This document shows, one piece after another, positions 26,295 through 34,202 of a DNA stretch of 64,000 bases. Every line of letters begins with the position of its first letter. Within the stretch, counting starts at the first letter, position 1. Origin of the DNA: Nocardiopsis metallicus (GTDB lineage: Bacteria; Actinomycetota; Actinomycetes; Streptosporangiales; Streptosporangiaceae); the NCBI RefSeq assembly GCF_014201115.1, contig NZ_JACHDO010000001.1:5642001-5706000 (forward strand), in the 5' to 3' direction. The notes beneath the pieces were generated by a model. It was not told the origin of the DNA. It saw only the letters and a program-made list of their open reading frames with translations, and searched no databases. The position numbers were made by a program, and so were the translations under genes.

Positions 26295-27815
26295 GTGCTC
26301 GTGTCTGAACGCGTCTCTCCCAATGACGTTGCAAACATCGAGGCGTTCTTCGACGAAGGTCTGGAACGCAGGCTCAAGTCGCTTGCCTGCACCGGGCCCA
26401 TCCATGACCTCGATGTTCGCAAGGGGCATCTGGACTTCGCCGACGCCACCGTGTACGCGATGTCGGAGATCGCCTTCCAGATCATCGATCAGGTCACCAT
26501 CAAGATGGACTTCGACCACGGTGCCGACCATGACGATGTGATCGCTGAGGTCATGCCATTCGTGGCTGCGCAGGCCCCCGGGCGTGATCGGGATGAACAC
26601 GAGCGGATCACGAGGTGGGTCCTGGAGAACCTGATCAACGTCGGAACCGTGGACAGGGGTTTTCGTGCTTTCTATGGTGTTTACTCCCCCGATGTCGGTT
26701 ACCAACGGCGCGCTTTCGACTTCAAGCTCCTCGTCGAACTCTCAGCTCCGGACGGAGAGATCTACCTTCGGGCATCGGATGAGGCGATCAACGTCCTCAT
26801 CGGTGCCTTGGACCTCGATGTGGAGTCCGCGCAGATCGCCGCGGAGATCAAACTCGAGAACCTGATCCGACGTGGGAAGCTCTCCGATGCCCAAGCCGCT
26901 GCGCAGCAGGCCCGGTATGCGACGGTTCGGTACGCGGAGAAGCTTCGGCGGATGTTGGAGGCGACCCGGAGGGACGTTCGCTCAGTCGACTGGGAGCGTC
27001 AGATGCCCGAGTTGATCGATGAGGCGCTCACGCACGTACTGGGCCGGTACCGCGCGGAAACGTCGATTCTCGACAACATCCGTGAGGCCCGCGATGAGGC
27101 TGTCGAACCGAGCCGGAAGCTGAAGGCCGCGACTCTGGTCACCATCGTCGAAGAGTGCCTGGACAGACACACCCAACTCCAGGCGCGCTTGCTGGAGGCA
27201 CGTGAAGTGTTCCGCTCCGAGCAGGACCGCCAACAGTTCTCCGGACGTCCCAAGGTCGCGGCGATCGACCTGTTCGGCCAGGTGTTGACGCCGGTCCTCG
27301 AGTTGACGCTCTCGGAGGCGACTGAACCGACCGACGCCTTCTTCCGAGCGGGGGTCGGACTGCGGCGACCATCAGCCCTGCGCTTGCGATCATTGGTACA
27401 GGCGCTCATCAGCCCTGTCGCTGAGAGGAGCGAGTTCGCGGGTGAGCTACCAGAGCCCTACCTGATGCCACTTCCGGGCCCCGACGTGTTCACGGACGAG
27501 CAGTGGACCCAGGCGGACGCCCTCTTGGACCTTCACGAAGTACCACGCAGGCTGTCGGGCCTACTGGAAGAGGCTCGCGAGTCTGATCCCGACTTGCCCA
27601 CACTGGTGATGCTGCGAGTGCTCCATGCCGTTTCCCCCGGTATCGGCCAGTCGCTACGGAAGCAGGACGATCGGGTGCTGATGGCGGTGGACGACGGACA
27701 GGAGCTGTGGGATCTGCAGTTCGGCGGCACGGACCTGCTCGTAGGCCAGGCCCGGTTGTCGCGTGACTTCACGGATGCTCCGGCCACGAACAACGAAGAG
27801 GGCGAGATCGCGTGA
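26295..27815 (+). CDS. jetA: Wadjet system protein JetA (kleisin-like subunit)
   Basis: 506 aa. First gene of a four-gene overlapping operon whose SMC-like and TOPRIM partners define a Wadjet/MksBEFG plasmid-defence system. The N-terminal half contains winged-helix-like segments, the middle has long amphipathic helices, and the C-terminal third (LPTLVMLRVLHAVSPGIGQSL) is globular; this fits the kleisin that bridges the SMC heads. Alternative GTG starts exist at 26295 and 26301. No ribosome site is visible, and the IS66 target duplication ends 17 bp upstream, so expression may be altered. Subunit naming rests on operon position more than on a motif. Confidence 0.8.
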   Translation: MLVSERVSPNDVANIEAFFDEGLERRLKSLACTGPIHDLDVRKGHLDFADATVYAMSEIAFQIIDQVTIKMDFDHGADHDDVIAEVMPFVAAQAPGRDRDEHERITRWVLENLINVGTVDRGFRAFYGVYSPDVGYQRRAFDFKLLVELSAPDGEIYLRASDEAINVLIGALDLDVESAQIAAEIKLENLIRRGKLSDAQAAAQQARYATVRYAEKLRRMLEATRRDVRSVDWERQMPELIDEALTHVLGRYRAETSILDNIREARDEAVEPSRKLKAATLVTIVEECLDRHTQLQARLLEAREVFRSEQDRQQFSGRPKVAAIDLFGQVLTPVLELTLSEATEPTDAFFRAGVGLRRPSALRLRSLVQALISPVAERSEFAGELPEPYLMPLPGPDVFTDEQWTQADALLDLHEVPRRLSGLLEEARESDPDLPTLVMLRVLHAVSPGIGQSLRKQDDRVLMAVDDGQELWDLQFGGTDLLVGQARLSRDFTDAPATNNEEGEIA

Positions 27816-28606
27816 GTCCGAGTATCTCTCCAGCGGACGCCGCTGACGCGGCACATCTGGTCGCGCTCGGTATGCGTCCACGGCTGCTGCCGACCAGAGA
27901 TCCCATCTACGCCGACTTCATCCGCCGCCACAACGAGGATCCGCTCTTTGCCGAAACCACCGCGGCCGTGGCGGGTGGACTGGGGCTCACCGTTCTGGGC
28001 TGCGACCGACGAACAGGTCTTGTTGTCGCTGCCTGCGAGGGTTCGCTCTTCGAGGTCCGTATGGAGGAGTACGTACGGCGAACCTCCGCGCGCGACCGAG
28101 GTGAGCGTGCTCTGCACGGGCTCGTCCACCTCGCTGCGGCGGCTCTGGCGTTCCCCCGTCCGGATGACCTCGTGGACGACTCCTATGTCGGGCGGACCAG
28201 CGTCGACCAAATCGACGGCGTGGTCCGCCAAACCTGTCAGATCCTTGAGGAGAGATCCGCCAACCTCGAGGAGAACTCCGATCCTGAGGACGGCGCCAGC
28301 GATCTGGAAAGGCTCTGGCAGATCTACAAACGGCGACCCGAGACCACGCGCACGAAGGATGGTCGTCTCGCTCCGAGCACCACCCGCGGCATGGTCTCCA
28401 AAGCTCTGAAGTTCCTCGCGGATCAAGGCCTGCTCGCCCACGTCAACGGCGAGGGAGGCGGCACATACCGCACGACACCGCGTTATCAGACACAGGTGCG
28501 CGACCTGGCTGCCGACGCGGCCTTCAACGAACTGCTCGAACTAGGGGTCGTGGCAGTCGCTGACGGCTCCGGTTCGCTACACGTTCTCGATGCGGACGAA
28601 GAGTAG
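27812..28606 (+). CDS. jetB: Wadjet system protein JetB (MukE-like KITE subunit)
   Basis: 264 aa. The GTG start overlaps the jetA stop by 4 bp. It contains EDPLFAETTAAVAGGLGLTVLGCDRRTGLVVAA and a C-terminal winged-helix RLWQIYKRRPETTRTKDGRLAPSTTRGMVSKALKFLADQGLLA, matching the tandem winged-helix KITE proteins that bind kleisin in Wadjet and MukBEF complexes. Cytoplasmic, part of the DNA-loop-extruding complex. Confidence 0.82.
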   Translation: MSPSISPADAADAAHLVALGMRPRLLPTRDPIYADFIRRHNEDPLFAETTAAVAGGLGLTVLGCDRRTGLVVAACEGSLFEVRMEEYVRRTSARDRGERALHGLVHLAAAALAFPRPDDLVDDSYVGRTSVDQIDGVVRQTCQILEERSANLEENSDPEDGASDLERLWQIYKRRPETTRTKDGRLAPSTTRGMVSKALKFLADQGLLAHVNGEGGGTYRTTPRYQTQVRDLAADAAFNELLELGVVAVADGSGSLHVLDADEE

Positions 28607-28619
28607 GCCAGAAAGTCGG

Positions 28620-31600
28620 ATGTACGAACTCTCACGCGTGCGGCTGTTCTCCATCGGTCCCAAAGGCGCCCGCTACCAGGATGTAACCCTGGACCTGAGG
28701 AACGTCGGTCCGCCTGTACCGAACGGGACACCCGCTCCCCTTTTCGAGCTCGATTCCACCGCTGCCAGTGTGTCCGCTCCCCTCCGGCGTCCGAGTCCCG
28801 CGACGGTACTGTTCCTGGAGAACGGAGGCGGCAAATCCGTCCTCATCAAGCTCATCTTCTCGGTCATGCTCCCTGGGCGGCGCCAGGTCGTGGGCAGCTC
28901 GAGCAGTCGGCTCCTGGAGAACTTCGTCCAGGCCCACGATGTGGCCCATGTGGCATTGGAATGGCAACACTTCAAGACTGGACAGCGCGTCGTGGTGGGC
29001 AAGGTATCCACCTGGCGTGGACAGGTCGTGTCAAGTGATCCTTCTCGGCTTCTCGAAGCGTGGTATTCGTTCCGTCCCACCGAGCGGTTCAACCTGGACT
29101 GTCTGCCGCTCACTGAAGGCAGCCAGACCGTGTCCATGACCGGATTCCGCAGTCGGTTCGAGGAAGCGGGCAAGGTCGAGCCGCATCTGGAAACCGTCTG
29201 GACCGTCAATCACGGGATCTGGCGCGAACGCCTCACCCGGTTGGGGCTCGACCCCGAGCTCTTCCGTTACCAGCGTCGTATGAACGCGGGCGAGGGCGAG
29301 GCCGCGGACGCCTTCACCTTCAAATCGGACGAAGCCTTCGTCGACTGGTTGCTCACAGCCGTCACCGACGAGGAATCGGTCCGTGTGGTCGGTGATGTCG
29401 TCGAGCAGTACGCCACCCGACTGGCGCAGCGCGGCCAGCTCCTCTCGGAGCGAGAGTTCGTCTCTGGTGCTCTGGAACAGCTTCACCCACTGGCCGAAGC
29501 AGCGCAGGAACGTGCGGCTGTCACTGACCAGTTGGCCGAAGCGCAGAGAAGGGCTCGAGCCTTCGCGATCGCGTTGAAGCTACGCCGTGATCAGGAAGCG
29601 GAGCGGCTGGGCACCCTCAAGGACGAGCTCGAAGAGGCGGCCGAGGGGCAACAGCGAGAGGACCGCAGGGAGCGCAGGCTCAACCGAATCACCATCGAGA
29701 TGCGCCGTGCCCAGGCCGAACTCAGATGGAAACGGGCCTGCGCGGAGCTGGAACAACTGGAAGCCCGGCTAGACGAGGCTCGTGACCACCTAGCCGCCTG
29801 GCAGGCCACCGGAGTCCTCATCGCCTACCACCGGGCCCATGACGAAGCGGAACAGATCCGGTCGCTCGTTTCCGATCAGGAACAGCAGGCGGCGCCGCTC
29901 TTGGAGGCTCGGGACAGAGCGGCACGCCGACTCGTACGCGGTCTGTCCCATACCGCAGACCAGGCTCAGCAGTCGGCTGAGGAAGCTCAGAAGCGATGCG
30001 CATTGCTCACCAAGGCGGCCCAACAAGCCGAGGATGAGCGTGTGGAGGAGATGGGCAGCGCCGAAAGCGAACGAGCCCGCGCGCGACGGGCCGACACGGA
30101 CGTGGAAACGATCGTGCGCCTGGTCAAGGACGCTGTCAGCGACTCCCTTCTCACCTCAGTCGAGGACGACGTGTCCGCCAGGGCGGACCAAGCCGACACC
30201 GTTCTCAAGCGCACCGTCGCCAACATCAAAAACGCCGAGCAGAGGATGTCCGAACTGGCCACGGCGCTAGGAAGGCTACGACGGGAGATCCGCCAAGCCA
30301 GCCAGGCAGCGGATGAGGCCAGGAACAGGGCCCGCACGGCTGAGGATGCCTTGGTAGCCGCCGAGGGCGCAGCGGAGCGACTGCGGACGGATGAACGTCT
30401 CGTGGCGCTCCTGGGCACCCAAGAGGTGGATCCGGAACTGGACACTCCCGCACTGATCGAACTTCTCAAGGACGCGCTCGACAGCAACCGCGAGGAACAG
30501 GCCCGGGTGGGAATCAGTCTCAGCGAGAACCAACGGGTGCTCGACGCCCTCGGGTCGGGCGGGTTGCTGCCCCCCAGTGTCGACGTCACCGACGCGTTGA
30601 ACGAACTCGAGGCCGCCGGGATCCACGCATGGTCGGGCTGGCTGTATCTGTCGACCATGCGCCCGGAAGACCGCGAACCGGCTCTGGGAGCCCACCCAGA
30701 CCTGGTCGGTGGTGTGGTACTGAACAACGCCGACCACATTCCGCGTGCCAAGGAGGTCCTCACGCGCGCCCGGCTTCTGCCGCGTACGGTCGTCGCGGTG
30801 GGGACCACGGCACAGATCACCACCTTGCCCCCGGAATCTCCGGTTTCGCCCCCCTTCCTCGTGCCACCCAACCCGGCCATGTACGACGAGGAACAGGCTG
30901 AGCTTGAGCGTCAGCGCGTCACCGAACTCGTCGACCGTTCCCGAACCAAACTGGGTGCACTCACCTCCCAAGCACAATCCGACCGGGGGCTCCTGACGCT
31001 GGTGAGTGCCTGGTCCGAGCGCTATCCGCCTGGGACGCTATCGCGGCTACGCGAGGAGAATCAGACCGCGGAAGGAGCGCTTGCTGAAGCGAAAGCGCTC
31101 GTGGAAAGCCTGGAAACGCAGAGCGATGAGATCGAGGAAGAACAGAACGACCTCAGGGAGGTCCGGCTTCCCTCTCTCCGCGCCGACGAGGAAGAGCAAC
31201 GCGCGACGACGGAACGACTACTCAGCCTGGTAGCACAGGCGGACCGCCTTCCTGGATTGCGACAGACCGCCAGAGAAGCCTGGGCGGCTGTCACGTCCCA
31301 CACACAGCAGGCTGATGAATACAGAGAGCTGGCTGAGCGGCATCGACGCGATGCCCACGAGGCGCAACGCGACTGCGACGACAGTCTGCGTGCAGCGAAC
31401 ACCTGTCGTGAGGAGATGGCCTCCGTTCCGGGATCCGGAAGCGTCGCTGACACCGAACCCGTGCCTGAGGAATCCATCTCACGCCTGCGTGACAGCCATC
31501 GCTTCGCCCGTGAAGCATACGAGGCCGTCCGTATCGGCGCTGACCTTCGTGATCGCCTCAACGCGGCGGAGAAGGTCGAAACGCAAGCCCAAGCCCGCCT

Positions 31601-33131
31601 CGAGGAGGTCCAACCCGCGCGGATTCTCCCCGCGGCCGAGCGTTTGCTCGCCACTCCGGACGGAGCCGACGCCGCATCCAGAGCCGCGGCTACCGACAGG
31701 GCCCGACGCACCGTCGAAAACCATGAGCGTGACCGCACCGCTCAAGCCGGGGTCGTCGGGCAACTGGAGAACGAGTTCTCACGGTTCCAACGGCAGGAAG
31801 TGACTCTGGAGCCGCACTACAGTTACCCGACCAGTATCGCTCAGGCTGAGGAACTCGTCAGCCGCGCCGAGACGGAGTTCACGGAGGCTCACAGCGCCCA
31901 CGAAAGAGCGAAGGAACGACACGAGGCGCTGAAACAGCAGACCTCACACAAGCAGGAACTGGTCGACCGCCTCCGTTCACATCTCGACGTGATGGATGAT
32001 GTCGCCCCGCCTCAGGAGGAGGCAGGTGACGCCGAACTTTTCACCGGCACCTCGGAACAGGCCAGTGAGCAGCGAACCTCGCTCGTAGAGAGGTTGCGAA
32101 AAGCGGAAACGCTGCTCAATGACGCGACGAGTGTCGAACGCCGCGCGGCCGACCGGCTCGCCCAGTACGCAAGCGATGAGCGCTTCGCCCAGGTCGACAG
32201 CCCGGTCCGCCGTCAGATCATCAGTGTCGAACGTGAGCAACTGCCCGACTACGCGGGAGAGTGGGAATCGGCTCTGCGTCCGCGACTTCGGAGCCTAAGC
32301 GATGAGCTCACCCAACTGGACAGACACCGCGCTGGAATCATCGAACGCCTGCGCGGAATGGTGGAGAAGGGTCTCCACACACTCCGGAACGCCAGGAGAC
32401 TCTCAAAGCTGCCTGAGGGCTTGGGAGACTGGGGCGGGCAGGAGTTCTTGCGCATCACCTACACGGTGGTCGCGAGGGATGTACTAGACGACCGGCTCGG
32501 CACGGTGATCGATGAGGCAGTCACCCCTCCTGAGCAGGAGACCGGACGCAAGCGACCACCGCGAAGCAACGGCCGCAGGGACGGTCTCACCCTTCTGCTG
32601 CGCGGAGTCCGGGCGGCCACTCCCAAGGGCATCAAGGTGGAGATCCTCAAACCCGACGCTGTGCTGAGGACCGAACGCGTCCGTGTCTCGCAGATCAACG
32701 ACATCTTCTCAGGAGGGCAACTCCTGACGGCCGCCATCATCATCTACTGCACTATGGCCGCGTTGCGGGCGAACGCCCGCGGGCACACACGCCAGCACTC
32801 CGGTGTTCTGTTCCTGGACAACCCCATCGGCCGTGCTTCGGCCGGTTACCTGATCGAACTGCAGATGGCCGTGGCCAAGGCGCTCGGAGTCCAGTTGATC
32901 TACACCACGGGCCTGTTCGACACCAACGCGCTCGCCGCTTTCCCTCTGATCATTCGCCTGCGCAACGACGCGGACCTGCGTGCCGGGCTGGTCTACCTCT
33001 CGGTGCACGATGTGATCCGCGCTGAGATCTCCAGACTCGGTAAACCCGATGGAACCGGCTCCATCACCGCGAGCAGGGTGTACGCACGCTCGGAGACAGG
33101 AAACGATGATGGCGAACACGCGACTGAGTAG
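28620..33131 (+). CDS. jetC: Wadjet system protein JetC (SMC/MukB-like ATPase)
   Basis: 1,503 aa from ATG 28620, which places the head sequence MYELSRVRLFSIGPKGARY at the terminus; an in-frame ATG 30 bp upstream overlaps jetB. Walker A is LENGGGKS (66-73). Two very long coiled coils, rich in Glu/Arg/Ala, flank a hinge near the GLLPPSVDVTDALNELEAAGIHAWSGWLYL region. The C-terminal head has the signature FSGGQ (1363) and Walker B GVLFLDNP (about 1395). It would power loop extrusion on circular plasmids. Its 3' end overlaps jetD by 26 bp. Confidence 0.92.
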   Translation: MYELSRVRLFSIGPKGARYQDVTLDLRNVGPPVPNGTPAPLFELDSTAASVSAPLRRPSPATVLFLENGGGKSVLIKLIFSVMLPGRRQVVGSSSSRLLENFVQAHDVAHVALEWQHFKTGQRVVVGKVSTWRGQVVSSDPSRLLEAWYSFRPTERFNLDCLPLTEGSQTVSMTGFRSRFEEAGKVEPHLETVWTVNHGIWRERLTRLGLDPELFRYQRRMNAGEGEAADAFTFKSDEAFVDWLLTAVTDEESVRVVGDVVEQYATRLAQRGQLLSEREFVSGALEQLHPLAEAAQERAAVTDQLAEAQRRARAFAIALKLRRDQEAERLGTLKDELEEAAEGQQREDRRERRLNRITIEMRRAQAELRWKRACAELEQLEARLDEARDHLAAWQATGVLIAYHRAHDEAEQIRSLVSDQEQQAAPLLEARDRAARRLVRGLSHTADQAQQSAEEAQKRCALLTKAAQQAEDERVEEMGSAESERARARRADTDVETIVRLVKDAVSDSLLTSVEDDVSARADQADTVLKRTVANIKNAEQRMSELATALGRLRREIRQASQAADEARNRARTAEDALVAAEGAAERLRTDERLVALLGTQEVDPELDTPALIELLKDALDSNREEQARVGISLSENQRVLDALGSGGLLPPSVDVTDALNELEAAGIHAWSGWLYLSTMRPEDREPALGAHPDLVGGVVLNNADHIPRAKEVLTRARLLPRTVVAVGTTAQITTLPPESPVSPPFLVPPNPAMYDEEQAELERQRVTELVDRSRTKLGALTSQAQSDRGLLTLVSAWSERYPPGTLSRLREENQTAEGALAEAKALVESLETQSDEIEEEQNDLREVRLPSLRADEEEQRATTERLLSLVAQADRLPGLRQTAREAWAAVTSHTQQADEYRELAERHRRDAHEAQRDCDDSLRAANTCREEMASVPGSGSVADTEPVPEESISRLRDSHRFAREAYEAVRIGADLRDRLNAAEKVETQAQARLEEVQPARILPAAERLLATPDGADAASRAAATDRARRTVENHERDRTAQAGVVGQLENEFSRFQRQEVTLEPHYSYPTSIAQAEELVSRAETEFTEAHSAHERAKERHEALKQQTSHKQELVDRLRSHLDVMDDVAPPQEEAGDAELFTGTSEQASEQRTSLVERLRKAETLLNDATSVERRAADRLAQYASDERFAQVDSPVRRQIISVEREQLPDYAGEWESALRPRLRSLSDELTQLDRHRAGIIERLRGMVEKGLHTLRNARRLSKLPEGLGDWGGQEFLRITYTVVARDVLDDRLGTVIDEAVTPPEQETGRKRPPRSNGRRDGLTLLLRGVRAATPKGIKVEILKPDAVLRTERVRVSQINDIFSGGQLLTAAIIIYCTMAALRANARGHTRQHSGVLFLDNPIGRASAGYLIELQMAVAKALGVQLIYTTGLFDTNALAAFPLIIRLRNDADLRAGLVYLSVHDVIRAEISRLGKPDGTGSITASRVYARSETGNDDGEHATE

Positions 33132-34152
33132 GCGGGGCGAGCGGTTCGCCACCGCCCTTCGAGGGTGCCGGGGTCGCCGTGTCCCCCTGGTCGACCTTTG
33201 GGCCATACTCGACCGTGTTGATCCCGCTTCGCGTACCGATCCGAACCGCCGCATCATCCTCGCCGGCCTCCTGGAGGAGCTCGCCGAGACCGAGCAGATC
33301 ACCCTCCCAAGCGCACGCTCCTATGATCGCTCTGAGCATCCACCGCTTCCGAAATTCGTCACTCTGCCCGTGACGGGCAGGGCCTCAACCCCACGTCGGC
33401 AGATCGTCTGGCATCCCGCCTTGTCGTGGGTACCCGAGTCCCGGGTGGCTCCGAGCCAGCACGACCGCCTTGCGGAGATCAACGCATGGCTGCACTCGAC
33501 TCCCGATCCTCCCCCTGTCCCGCACAGGGAGAGGTCATTGGAGATCTTCGGTGAAGAGAAGGTCCTCGACCGGCTCCTCGCAACCGGGATGTTCGGCCCG
33601 GATCGGCTGACCTTGGAGCTGCTCGCGGCCTACCGCGCAACCGTACGGTTCACCAGTGAACTGGTTGGGGGAGGAGACATACTGCTCGTCGTGGAGAACA
33701 GCGACACGTTCGACTCACTCGTCCACGCCCTGCGAAGTCGGTCCGATCACAGGGTTTCCCTTGTCGCTTGGGGCGCAGGCGGTGCGTTCGAGGCGTCGGT
33801 GTTGTCCATCGCACGGCTGGACCAGGCGGTGAACGATGTCGCCTACTTCGGGGATGTGGACGCGAAGGGAATCAAGATTCCTGCCAACGCCGCCTCGCTC
33901 GCAGCCCAGCACGGTTTGCCCACGATCCGCCCCGCGATCGGCCTCTACACGGCTCTCTTGGACAGGGGACGTCGGCGGAGTGGGCAGAAGCCGGTCTCAC
34001 CTGAAGTGGCCGAAGGACTGGTCGGCTGGCTTCCTCCCGAACACAGAGACGCAGTGAAGAGCTGCTTGGCCTCGGGAGTGAGGCTGGCGCAGGAGGCTGT
34101 GGGACGCGACTACCTCACCACCGACGAGACCTGGCTTTCCGACCTTCGCTGA
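33106..34152 (+). CDS. jetD: Wadjet system protein JetD (TOPRIM nuclease subunit)
   Basis: 348 aa. An N-terminal winged-helix-like arm precedes a C-terminal TOPRIM domain: Glu197 in DILLVVENSDTF and the D-x-D of YFGDVDAKGI (Asp250, Asp252), followed by a DNA-binding tail. JetD cleaves plasmid DNA when the SMC motor stalls on small circles. AGGA lies 6-7 nt before ATG 33106. The full jetABCD order and all catalytic residues are intact, so the nuclease itself should work. Confidence 0.88.
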   Translation: MMANTRLSRRGERFATALRGCRGRRVPLVDLWAILDRVDPASRTDPNRRIILAGLLEELAETEQITLPSARSYDRSEHPPLPKFVTLPVTGRASTPRRQIVWHPALSWVPESRVAPSQHDRLAEINAWLHSTPDPPPVPHRERSLEIFGEEKVLDRLLATGMFGPDRLTLELLAAYRATVRFTSELVGGGDILLVVENSDTFDSLVHALRSRSDHRVSLVAWGAGGAFEASVLSIARLDQAVNDVAYFGDVDAKGIKIPANAASLAAQHGLPTIRPAIGLYTALLDRGRRRSGQKPVSPEVAEGLVGWLPPEHRDAVKSCLASGVRLAQEAVGRDYLTTDETWLSDLR

Positions 34153-34202
34153 GCTTTCGGTGATTCAGGCGTTCCGAGCCCAGGCTGCCCACGTACGGGC
34201 AG

